Origin: Oscillospiraceae bacterium
GTDB taxonomy: Bacteria > Bacillota > Clostridia > Oscillospirales > CAG-272
Direction of reading: 5' to 3'
Assembly: GCA_015064885.1 (NCBI GenBank)
Contig: SVRJ01000018.1
Span: 1-42,815 of the forward strand
DNA length: 42,815 nucleotides
In this document: positions 24,173 through 31,432 of the stretch, piece after piece
Numbering within the stretch: the stretch's first letter is position 1
How the letters are laid out: each line of letters opens with the position of its first letter
Position numbers and translations under genes: made by a program
The notes under the pieces: model-generated
Database searches by the model: none
Seen by the model: only the letters and a program-made list of their open reading frames with translations
What the model was told of the DNA's origin: nothing

Positions 24173-25642
24173 TCATTGCATATCGTAATCGGTGATATGC
24201 GGATAGAGCTTTTCATTTCTGCAAAGCACTACTTTCCGTCCGCTTTTTGCATATACGCCTCTGACTGTGACCTTTTCTGCGGTTTGGTATTCGTACGGTC
24301 TTCCCTCTTCATAAGCGCTGTCGTATTCCGGAAGTATGCAGTAAGAGAGAGCCTCGGCATTTATATGCTCATCCTCTATCAGAAGGCCGTCTATCACTAT
24401 CTCACGCGGCATATAGCACGTATATCCGAAATCGTGCGTTCCCGAATTACGCGCTTGGATCGCCTCAAATACTCTTCCGTCTTTTGCTCCAAGCGGTATC
24501 CATCTGCAATTACGCATTATAAGCTTACCGCAAAACGTAGAACCGTAATCGCTTCGGAGTGAAACCGTTCTTGAGGAACAGAAGGTAGTATTTTCTATGA
24601 CGCATTCACCAAAGCCTATAAGATTTGTACCCATATATCCCAGCTTGCAGTTTTTTATAACACAATCAGTCACGCCCATATGCGCGTCGTATCTTGATAT
24701 CTCACAGTTTTCCATATAAAATTTTTTAGAAAAATTAGTTCCCATGAGACCCCAATATCTGTTATCGGTTATATCTATCGTCTGATTTATATTCAAAAGC
24801 TTTATATCAACTGCCGCGCTTATACTGATAGAATAGGTTCCCATAGAAACGTACTCCCCGGGGATCTTACTCTCTGTTCTGTAGGTAAAATGCGGCGTAA
24901 GCAGGCAATCCTTCAATACAACGTCATAGCAATTATCAATAGAGAGAAAGCCACTGTACGGTGCACCGTGGTCGCCCTCGCCGGTAACGTAATATGTAAT
25001 ATCCTTAACCGTTACGTGCGAGCGGTTGATGCGTATATTTCTTGAATGATAATTATAGAAGGACGGAGCACAGTTTGCTATTGTAGTGAATATTCCACCC
25101 TCTACGACAATAGGCTTATCATCGGTGGATATTGCTACTGCGCTCGTTATCCTTTCATAATTCCAGTTGATATCTCCTACGACAGTTCCATCTTCACAAA
25201 CAACAAAGCAATCGCTTGCGGCTCTTCCGTTGTCCATATTCAGACCCTTGCGGATATATACCCGTCTCGTATCGTCAAAGACAGAGACAAAATAGCTTCC
25301 GCCAATGCCAAGGTCTACTTTTTTCTGCTCTTTTTTCAATGACGAAATGTTAGGTGTAAACGCTTTCGAATCCGAAGATATCCAAAAGCAGTTTTGTCCT
25401 CTGTTTTCTATTTCTCTGTCATCTATAGTAAATTTCGCTTTTCCCCAGTTAACGTTCGTTTTGATAACGGCGGTAATGTTCTTTCCGCCAATATAGTAAT
25501 TTGCACCGTCATCTCCGCGAACCTCAAGTCCGTGGAGATTTGCGTATTCGTGGCATGCGACTATTGACGGCATATCGTCTGTTATTCCGTCGCCCTTAGC
25601 TCCAAAATCCTCGTAAGTTACGTATCCTTTTACTTCAGTCAT
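24173..25642 (-). CDS. Right-handed beta-helix protein (pectate lyase/GH28-like)
   Basis: The product has 489 residues. ATG 25642 is used because the upstream in-frame GTG forms part of the GTGAGGT ribosome binding site. Residues 8-40 carry the typical start of this fold (YVTYEDFGAKGDGITDDMPSI). Repeated beta-helix coils with Asn/Ser ladders follow (NIRINRSHVTVKDITYYV, CYDVVLKDCLL, NCEISRYDAHMGVTDCVIKNCKLGYMG). The family includes polygalacturonases and pectate lyases. No signal peptide is visible, so it may act inside the cell on imported oligosaccharides. It is the last gene of an operon with two Gfo/Idh/MocA genes. Confidence 0.82.
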   Translation of the reverse strand: MTEVKGYVTYEDFGAKGDGITDDMPSIVACHEYANLHGLEVRGDDGANYYIGGKNITAVIKTNVNWGKAKFTIDDREIENRGQNCFWISSDSKAFTPNISSLKKEQKKVDLGIGGSYFVSVFDDTRRVYIRKGLNMDNGRAASDCFVVCEDGTVVGDINWNYERITSAVAISTDDKPIVVEGGIFTTIANCAPSFYNYHSRNIRINRSHVTVKDITYYVTGEGDHGAPYSGFLSIDNCYDVVLKDCLLTPHFTYRTESKIPGEYVSMGTYSISISAAVDIKLLNINQTIDITDNRYWGLMGTNFSKKFYMENCEISRYDAHMGVTDCVIKNCKLGYMGTNLIGFGECVIENTTFCSSRTVSLRSDYGSTFCGKLIMRNCRWIPLGAKDGRVFEAIQARNSGTHDFGYTCYMPREIVIDGLLIEDEHINAEALSYCILPEYDSAYEEGRPYEYQTAEKVTVRGVYAKSGRKVVLCRNEKLYPHITDYDMQ

Positions 25643-25663
25643 TTTTAACCTCACGTAATAATT

Positions 25664-26785
25664 TTAAATTTCAGAAAGCATCGCGGTTTTGCCGTATGCT
25701 TTATACATATCATCAAAAAGTCCCCTTACGGTCACTGCATTCCTTTCCTCACTGATAACTACTCTTTCGCGCGGAAATTCTTTTATTTCCGCCTTGCGGT
25801 AAATATCCTCTATGAGGCTTGCATGAGGAATTGCGGTTCTGACCGTGCAGATGGGCACGCTTCCCTTTTCTATTGCCAGGATCGAATCGGAAAGCTTTTT
25901 AAAATTGTCTTCAAAAGGATCTCCGTATATTTTTTCGCGCTTGTCATCAAAAACAGCCTTAATAAACGGTCCGTCATCCTTTGAGTATGTAACGGTTGCC
26001 TTTTCAAACGAGTAGATGAATTCCGGATCGCGCTTTTTATCGGTCGCATGTGAAGCAATAAAATAAAGCGGCACGCCCTTTTCGGTCTTCATCAGTATCG
26101 AGCACGTATCAAAATTTTCTATATCGTTAGCTCTGTAGCATTCTGCGTTAAACGAGCTTATATTTGTGCTGAGCGACATCTCGTCTCCGAGCACAAACAG
26201 CATATTATGTATATAGTGAGCGCAGGCATTTGAAGCAATTGAATCGAGTATCATAACTCCGTCCTTTGATATTCTTCCTGCCCATCCCGTTCCTCGGCCG
26301 TAATATGCCTTGTCTCTCGGCCAGCTTATTGCCGTCTTCAGAGATACAGGTGCTCCGAGCTTTCCATCTATGATATCACGTTTAAGCTCTTGCACTGCAT
26401 CCGAAAATGACCACTGATAGCCTATTGCTATCCATTTACCGTATTCAGCTTCAGCACTTAGCATGGCATTCGCCTCTGAAAGTGTAGGTGCAACCGGCTT
26501 TTCACAAAGCACGTACGACCCGTGAGAAAGTGCGTTTATACTGCATTCACGGTGAAGATACGTAGGCGTGCACACAACGGCAAGATCAGCATTATGCTCG
26601 CGATAAAATTCATCCATTGCAGAATATATGGGTATTTCCGCTTTAATAATTGCTTCTTTTTCTTTTGCGAAATCTATATACGGATCTACTATTCCTTCAA
26701 ATTCAAGGTTCGGGATCTTTTTTGAGAGAAGGAGCTTTACGTATCCGGAGGCATATCCGCCTGCCCCTACAAGAAGTACTTTCAT
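25664..26785 (-). CDS. Gfo/Idh/MocA-family oxidoreductase
   Basis: The product has 373 residues and starts MKVLLVGAGGYASGYVKLL (nucleotide-binding GxGGxA). LAVVCTPTYLHREC and YVLCEKPVAP (family EKP lysine near residue 96) follow, and the second domain contains GVMILDSIASNACAHYIHNML. GGAG precedes the ATG. It is the middle gene of the minus-strand operon, 4 bp after the preceding oxidoreductase gene and about 20 bp before the beta-helix gene. It probably acts on a sugar or uronic acid released by the beta-helix enzymes; the substrate is inferred only. Confidence 0.88.
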   Translation of the reverse strand: MKVLLVGAGGYASGYVKLLLSKKIPNLEFEGIVDPYIDFAKEKEAIIKAEIPIYSAMDEFYREHNADLAVVCTPTYLHRECSINALSHGSYVLCEKPVAPTLSEANAMLSAEAEYGKWIAIGYQWSFSDAVQELKRDIIDGKLGAPVSLKTAISWPRDKAYYGRGTGWAGRISKDGVMILDSIASNACAHYIHNMLFVLGDEMSLSTNISSFNAECYRANDIENFDTCSILMKTEKGVPLYFIASHATDKKRDPEFIYSFEKATVTYSKDDGPFIKAVFDDKREKIYGDPFEDNFKKLSDSILAIEKGSVPICTVRTAIPHASLIEDIYRKAEIKEFPRERVVISEERNAVTVRGLFDDMYKAYGKTAMLSEI

Positions 26786-26789
26786 GCTT

Positions 26790-27728
26790 TTACTCCACTA
26801 TCATTATTTTTTCTTTTTTGTCTGCTGAGTCTCGTGCAAGAAGAGATACCCTTGTAAGATAAAAGATCTCGTCTGCAGATATAGGCGCACGGCCTTCGAT
26901 AAATTCTTCAAGGAGCTCGGGAGCTTCTCTCGGCTCGAATGTTTTTGATCCTCTTTCGTTTATTACTGTTATTTTTCCGTCGGTTACCTCTATAATTCCA
27001 TTGCTGCCGACACATCTCACTCTGTCATCTCCGTGTGTAGGTGCACCCTTTGGACGGTAATAATCAATATTTACAGAGGCTATCGCGTCACCCTCCATTT
27101 CGAACTGACACAATGCCGCCATTTCGGGGGCTTCGCCAACACTTTGAGAAGCTACCGAAAGAAAGCGTTTACCGCTGAAATGGTATATCCAATCTATTGC
27201 GTGTATCCCTACCCAAGGTATCGTGCCTACGTAAAGCTCTCTATTTGAATACCATGACGGACGCGTACCGTATTTATAGCTTTTTTGTGCACTTATCAGC
27301 TTAACGTCTCCTATCTCACCGTTTTTGACCATTCTTGCAGCATGATAAAACGCCGGAGAGTATCTGAGATAATGCATAGCGCAAAAGCGTATCCCGCTAT
27401 CATCGACAGCCCTTCTTACATTCTCAAGCTCTTCGACAGACGAAGCGACCGGTTTTTCCGAAAAGACGTTTATTCCTCTTTTTGCGCAATCAATTATAAC
27501 CTTTCCCGTCCGACCGAAAACCGGGGAGACGATCGCAAGATCGGGATGAATGCTATCAAGCATCTCCGTGTAATCATCGTAGAGCGGCATTGACGTGTCA
27601 AAGCTATCGGGTGAAGCCTCATATTCACTTCCTCTTGCTATACCGCAAAGCTCTGTATCCGATCTTGTCTTAAGATATTTATATGCTTGCTTGCTATGTC
27701 CGCATGCTCCTATAATACAGACCTTCAT
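26790..27728 (-). CDS. Gfo/Idh/MocA-family oxidoreductase
   Basis: The product has 312 residues and starts MKVCIIGACGHSKQAYKYLK. The glycine loop is GACGHS. LAIVSPVFGRTGKVIIDCAKRGINVFSEKPVA contains the EKP motif near residue 94. FCAMHYLRYSPAFYHAARMV and VGIHAIDWIYHFSG supply the usual second-domain His/Asp pair. CGGAG lies upstream of ATG 27728. It is the first gene of the operon and a divergent homologue, not a recent copy, of the next gene. Two oxidoreductases in series suggest an oxidation/reduction pair that changes sugar stereochemistry. Confidence 0.86.
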   Translation of the reverse strand: MKVCIIGACGHSKQAYKYLKTRSDTELCGIARGSEYEASPDSFDTSMPLYDDYTEMLDSIHPDLAIVSPVFGRTGKVIIDCAKRGINVFSEKPVASSVEELENVRRAVDDSGIRFCAMHYLRYSPAFYHAARMVKNGEIGDVKLISAQKSYKYGTRPSWYSNRELYVGTIPWVGIHAIDWIYHFSGKRFLSVASQSVGEAPEMAALCQFEMEGDAIASVNIDYYRPKGAPTHGDDRVRCVGSNGIIEVTDGKITVINERGSKTFEPREAPELLEEFIEGRAPISADEIFYLTRVSLLARDSADKKEKIMIVE

Positions 27729-27787
27729 AATTCATGCTCCGATCGTATTTTTAACGTATTAACTGCGGAAAGTCCTCCGCTGATTAT

Positions 27788-27816
27788 ATTATACCACACA
27801 AAATCATTTCTTTCAA
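27788..27816 (-). promoter_or_regulatory. Promoter of the oxidoreductase/beta-helix operon
   Basis: On the minus strand, TTGAAA (27816-27811), a 17-bp spacer and TATAAT (27793-27788). The short inverted repeat GCGGA/TCCGC lies just downstream, near the transcript start, and could be a regulator site or leader hairpin. Confidence 0.8.
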
Positions 27817-27847
27817 TAGATTATCAAGAAAAAACATTTTATTTATA

Positions 27848-27876
27848 TTGACAAACCTCTGGCTTTAAGATATAAT
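27848..27876 (+). promoter_or_regulatory. Promoter of the divergent beta-helix gene
   Basis: Perfect TTGACA (27848-27853) and TATAAT (27871-27876) with a 17-bp spacer. It faces away from the oxidoreductase operon promoter 32 bp away, so one regulator could control both. Confidence 0.88.
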
Positions 27877-27914
27877 TATAATAACGATCACCTCTCTCAG
27901 TGAAAGGAAAAATC

Positions 27915-28937
27915 ATGGAAGAAAGAAAAAATTATATTATAGTAACAGACTACGTAAAGGCAAACTCGGGAAAAGACGTGTCTGACGAGCTACAAAAACT
28001 TATACTCGGCAATCCTAACCGAACGATCTACTTTCCCGACGGAGAGTACCTTCTCTCAAAGCCTATATCCACCCCCGCAAATCCCATACACGCAGTATCT
28101 CTCGAGCTTTCTACCTTTGCCGTACTTCGTGCTTCAAAGGATTGGAGCAGCGACGAGGCAATGGTGCGCCTCGGTGCCGCAGAGCCTTACAACAGCATAT
28201 ATATTCCCGGCAGCAACTATTATTTTACCGGCGGAATCGTTGACGGAAACGGAATAGCTAACGGAATTTCTATCGACAGCGGACGTGAGACCTGTATACA
28301 CCACGTGTCGATAAAGAACACTAAGGTAGGCATACATATAAAATGGGGTGCAAACAATCGTTCCTCGGATGCCGATATCTTCAACGTAAACATTGTAGGT
28401 AACGCCGCTCACGATTCGATAGGCGTATGGCTTGTAGGACACGACAACACCCTTACAAATATGAGGATAGCAAACGTCCACACAGGAATACTTGCCGAAA
28501 GCGGAGGAAACATATTCCGCAATCTGCATCCGCTCTATACCTACAACGGAGAGAACGCACTTGATGAAAACTTCCTGACAAGTGTAGCGTTTGACGACAG
28601 ATGGACAGACAACTACTACGACGTATGCTACAGCGACCAGTTCTGCACTGCATTCTCGATGACAACGAAGTCTCGCAATATATATGATAAGTCGTTTATT
28701 ATGTGGTACACAACAAAAAACGGTGTAGAGAATGCATTCCGCGTAAACGGAAAATTCAATGCAATTATACGAAATGCGAGAGTAAACTTCCATGGTGAGA
28801 CCAAAAGCTCCCTTCTCTCGGTAAGCGAAGATGGCGGCTCGGGAATCATAGAAAACCCGATGCTCAACAGTGAGAGCTTTATAAACGACGAGGTCTATAA
28901 GGAATATCTGTCCGGGAGGGTCGTTTCACCCAACTAA
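27915..28937 (+). CDS. Beta-helix (pectate lyase-like) protein
   Basis: The product has 340 residues. ATG 27915 follows GAAAGGA; the GTG at 27900 overlaps that site and is rejected. The N-terminal part (YVKANSGKDVSDELQKLILGNPNRTIYFPDGEYLLSKPI) matches the entry segment of pectate-lyase-like beta helices. Repeating coils run through residues 95-230 (FTGGIVDGNGIANGISIDSG, TCIHHVSIKNTKVGIHIKWG, TNMRIANVHTGILAESGGNIFRN). No signal peptide is seen. It is transcribed divergently from an operon that also encodes a beta-helix protein, so both probably act on the same carbohydrate. The catalytic residues could not be identified by eye. Confidence 0.8.
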   Translation: MEERKNYIIVTDYVKANSGKDVSDELQKLILGNPNRTIYFPDGEYLLSKPISTPANPIHAVSLELSTFAVLRASKDWSSDEAMVRLGAAEPYNSIYIPGSNYYFTGGIVDGNGIANGISIDSGRETCIHHVSIKNTKVGIHIKWGANNRSSDADIFNVNIVGNAAHDSIGVWLVGHDNTLTNMRIANVHTGILAESGGNIFRNLHPLYTYNGENALDENFLTSVAFDDRWTDNYYDVCYSDQFCTAFSMTTKSRNIYDKSFIMWYTTKNGVENAFRVNGKFNAIIRNARVNFHGETKSSLLSVSEDGGSGIIENPMLNSESFINDEVYKEYLSGRVVSPN

Positions 28938-28951
28938 TCAACAAAAACAAA

Positions 28952-28976
28952 AAAGACTGCCCACGGGCAGTCTTTT
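28952..28976 (+). terminator. Terminator of the beta-helix gene
   Basis: AAAGACTGCCC (28952-28962) pairs with GGGCAGTCTTT (28965-28975) around a 2-nt loop, with T-runs on both strands, so it may also stop the opposing TM2-like gene. Confidence 0.88.
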
Positions 28977-29000
28977 TCAGCTATGTATAGCTTTAAACTA

Positions 29001-29228
29001 TCAGTCCTTCTTGTAACCGATGTTCTTTTCCTTAGCGGGATCAAAGAAGAGGTTGAAGATAGAAGCAACGAGAGAATAAATACCTGCTGTAAGATATCCG
29101 GCAATAAGATACCAGCCTGTCTTGGATGTGTATCCTTCGGGCTTAAGCGATGTGTGGTTGATGATAAGGCTTCCTATCCATCCGAGGAAGAATGTAAGAA
29201 TAAAGCGTATGACCTTGTTGTTATCCAT
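29001..29228 (-). CDS. Small TM2-like membrane protein
   Basis: The product has 75 residues, with AAAGGAG before ATG 29228. Two hydrophobic helices (residues 7-25, IRFILTFFLGWIGSLII, and 40-60, WYLIAGYLTAGIYSLVASI) are joined by a polar loop. The TM2-type FFLGWIGS motif and the Asp-containing end (FDPAKEKNIGY) are visible. The function of TM2 proteins is not established. The gene stands alone with its own strong promoter. Confidence 0.75.
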   Translation of the reverse strand: MDNNKVIRFILTFFLGWIGSLIINHTSLKPEGYTSKTGWYLIAGYLTAGIYSLVASIFNLFFDPAKEKNIGYKKD

Positions 29229-29278
29229 GATGATTTCTCCTTTAAATATTGTTTTTGTGTGTTATAAGACACATATAT

Positions 29279-29307
29279 ATTATACAATATTTTTTTACAA
29301 ATGTCAA
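29279..29307 (-). promoter_or_regulatory. Promoter of the TM2-like gene
   Basis: On the minus strand, perfect TTGACA (29307-29302) and TATAAT (29284-29279), 17 bp apart. Confidence 0.88.
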
Positions 29308-29510
29308 TAGCTTAACGAAAATTCATAACATTTTTGCGATAATTATTGCTCATTTATAAGCAAATACGCACTGAGTTGACAAATTGTTCTTTTTATTATC
29401 AAAAAATTATGTAATAGTCAAAAACAAAAGCCCCTACACATTAAAGTGTGATGTTCTTAGCGGAGAAATTATACGAATTATAAATTGATTCGCAGAAAAC
29501 AAAGAGATAA

Positions 29511-29550
29511 CCCCGACAGATTTTCAAAGTCTGTCGGGGTCGTTTTTTTG
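29511..29550 (+). terminator. Strong orphan terminator
   Basis: CCCCGACAGA (29511-29520) pairs with TCTGTCGGGG (29530-29539), followed by TCGTTTTTTT. It lies between minus-strand genes and no annotated gene uses it on the plus strand. Confidence 0.8.
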
Positions 29551-29598
29551 TTTGATAAACTCGAATTGGTTGAGATAGATAACAATAGTTTAGATTTG

Positions 29599-30462
29599 TT
29601 AGGAGCAAAAAGCTCTCATTTCTTCTTCTGTCATTTCGTCAAGAAGAAAATGGTTTCCATCATATTTGCTTTTTTTATTTTCTGGAATAAGGCTCAGAAA
29701 TTTAGAATACTCCATTTCACAAAGAGGTTCATTTTCCCCTTCAACTCCAAGCAAAATCAACCATTCTTTGCATTCCAACTGTTTTCCAGTTGCGGGGTCT
29801 GTTGTTCCCAAAGGAACAGTAGGATGATATGGGAACACTGCGGGTAGGTTGTTGGTTAGCATGTACCTTGCAAAAATCCCATTATCACCAATATAAACGG
29901 CAGGAGATGCGAAATACACATTTATAGATTGCTTTTCGTGCAGCCATTCTGCATAATAATTAGGATTTTCCATAAACATGGTTGCTTCTTCTTTTCCGAT
30001 GGTTAATGGCCACATGGTAGAATAGAGTGTAAGTTTATCAGATTTCCCATCAAGAATTTGCTGTGAAAAGTGATTGAGGATTTTATTATTAAAATTGACT
30101 ATGTTTTCAAAGTTGGACAAAAAATCAGGCAGACTAACCCGACTTCCGTCGACAACCAAATTGCCATGCCAATGGTTTACCATACGCTCAATCGCGTCAT
30201 AGAAATCCTTTAACTCCTGAGTTGTAGATGGCTGAGGAAGGCGAAGGGCGATTGCCTTTTTCTCCTTAGGATTCCAAACTACACTAAACCCTCTACCAAT
30301 GCTTTTAGGATTATATGCAATAAATTCGGTTTCGCCCAATTCTCCTACATTAAGTTGGTCTTTCACAAAGTTTCCATAGTGTAAGTGTTCCCCCAAAATC
30401 ACTTGAAGGGGCATAGTTTTGTTTCCAAACAACCTTTGCTTTATCAATACATCAATAGACAT
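29599..30462 (-). CDS. DUF4299-like protein
   Basis: The product has 287 residues. ATG 30462 is used because GGAGGT lies about 5 nt upstream; the longer frame would start on TTG inside that site. The sequence starts MSIDVLIKQRLFGNKTMPLQVILGEHLHYG, consistent with my recollection of the DUF4299 family (about 290 residues, function unknown). No signal peptide or membrane helix is present. Codon use is AT-richer than in the adjacent redox genes, and a palindromic repeat lies directly upstream, which suggests accessory or acquired DNA. Confidence 0.6.
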   Translation of the reverse strand: MSIDVLIKQRLFGNKTMPLQVILGEHLHYGNFVKDQLNVGELGETEFIAYNPKSIGRGFSVVWNPKEKKAIALRLPQPSTTQELKDFYDAIERMVNHWHGNLVVDGSRVSLPDFLSNFENIVNFNNKILNHFSQQILDGKSDKLTLYSTMWPLTIGKEEATMFMENPNYYAEWLHEKQSINVYFASPAVYIGDNGIFARYMLTNNLPAVFPYHPTVPLGTTDPATGKQLECKEWLILLGVEGENEPLCEMEYSKFLSLIPENKKSKYDGNHFLLDEMTEEEMRAFCS

Positions 30463-30564
30463 ATGAACCTCCAAATTCTTATTTATCGTTCTGTTTTATC
30501 GCCGGTTTCGCCTTTGTATTACGGCGTTGCAAGCAACGATAGCTTCGGGCAAAGCCCATACCCC

Positions 30565-30735
30565 TAAAGTTGAGCGCATCCAAAGGCTCTCCTTTTGGGA
30601 GAGCTCCCGACGAAGTCGGGTGAGGGAGAATGCGTGACAATAAAACATATCAAAACTTCAAAGTTACGCGGGCTCCTTCCGTCACGCTTCGCGTGCCACC
30701 TTCCTCCCGGAGGAAGGCTTTTTCGTTAGCCTCAT
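30565..30735. repeat. Composite palindromic repeat element
   Basis: It contains several hairpins: GGCTCTCC/GGGAGAGCT near 30583-30605, CCCGAC/GTCGGG near 30607-30620, CACGC/GCGTG near 30692-30702, and CCTTCCTCC/GGAGGAAGG near 30703-30718. The pattern resembles dispersed palindromic elements of intestinal Clostridia (MITE-like). It carries no coding frame. Copies elsewhere in the genome would confirm it. Confidence 0.6.
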
Positions 30736-30838
30736 TATAACACAAATCGGCAGAGAAGACAAGTCCTCTGCCGAATTCAGTGCCTACAATTCTCCGTTAA
30801 GAACAACAGAGAAACGCGTGCAGGGCTTTTTTATTTAC
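30736..30838. other. Short noncoding stretch after the rubredoxin gene
   Basis: About 100 bp with no gene or clear hairpin terminator. The minus-strand rubredoxin transcript runs into it. Confidence 0.5.
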
Positions 30839-31000
30839 TTATTCCTCTTCCTTGCTGAAGTTACTCTTGTCAACACCGCAAAGATCGCATTCAAAATCCT
30901 CGGGAAGATCCTCGAACTTTGTACCGGGAGCTATTCCCTTTTCGGGAAGTCCTGCCTCCTCATCATATACCCATCCGCAAACGTCGCAAACGTATTTCAT
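30839..31000 (-). CDS. Rubredoxin
   Basis: This 53-residue protein reads MKYVCDVCGWVYDEEAGLPE and then GIAPGTKFEDLPEDFECDLCG. The two iron-binding CxxC pairs are Cys5/Cys8 and Cys38/Cys41, and the DLPEDFECDLC motif is diagnostic. AGAGGT lies upstream of ATG 31000. Rubredoxin is a small cytosolic one-electron carrier that feeds superoxide reductase and flavodiiron proteins. It lies 23 bp downstream of the desulfoferrodoxin gene and is its likely electron donor. Confidence 0.95.
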   Translation of the reverse strand: MKYVCDVCGWVYDEEAGLPEKGIAPGTKFEDLPEDFECDLCGVDKSNFSKEEE

Positions 31001-31023
31001 AATATATTACCTCTCTTTATTAT

Positions 31024-31407
31024 TTACTCAATATCAGCCTTCCACAAGCCGTGGAGATTACAGTAAGCGTAAACAGCTATAGGTGTTTCATCAACCAAAG
31101 CGAATCTGACTGCAGGAGCATCGCCGGGCTTCAGGCACTTTCTCTGTCCACCGCGGCATGTCTGGAGATATACCCAGGTAATGCTGTGCTCTTCTGTCAT
31201 AGGATGATCTACAGAGCCTATATTTACTTCAACTATTCCGTCGTTTACTTTTACGACCGGAATATGCTTTTCGTGGCTTGCTTCTACCGTTCCGGGTTCA
31301 AGCTGCTTCATCTTCTGTCCGCAGCATACGAGCGGAACCTTTGCGTCCTTTACGAGACCAACGATGTTACCGCAATGCTCGCAAATGTAAAATCTGTTTT
31401 CACACAT
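31024..31407 (-). CDS. dfx: Desulfoferrodoxin (superoxide reductase)
   Basis: The product has 127 residues. The N-terminal desulforedoxin domain binds iron with Cys9, Cys12, Cys28 and Cys29 (YICEHCG, LVCCGQ). The C-terminal catalytic domain has the SHEKH motif (His45, catalytic Lys47, His48), His68, His74 and the CNLHGLW motif (Cys116, His119), which together form the square-pyramidal iron site. The enzyme reduces superoxide to hydrogen peroxide without making oxygen and acts in the cytosol of anaerobes. It lies 25 bp after the flavodiiron gene and 23 bp before rubredoxin, so electron donor and partner are in one operon. Confidence 0.95.
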   Translation of the reverse strand: MCENRFYICEHCGNIVGLVKDAKVPLVCCGQKMKQLEPGTVEASHEKHIPVVKVNDGIVEVNIGSVDHPMTEEHSITWVYLQTCRGGQRKCLKPGDAPAVRFALVDETPIAVYAYCNLHGLWKADIE

Positions 31408-31432
31408 AATAAAATCCTCCGTGTAAATTAAA

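Larger units (their letters stand above)
29229..29598. other. Intergenic region with promoter and an orphan terminator
   Basis: The left end holds the TM2-like gene promoter. A strong terminator hairpin at 29511-29550 points along the plus strand, although no plus-strand gene precedes it. TTGACA occurs at 29376-29381 but lacks a -10 at normal spacing. A small RNA is possible but unproven. Confidence 0.4.

Noticed and set aside
28134-28793. 219-codon minus-strand frame
   Set aside because: Shadow of the beta-helix gene on the plus strand.
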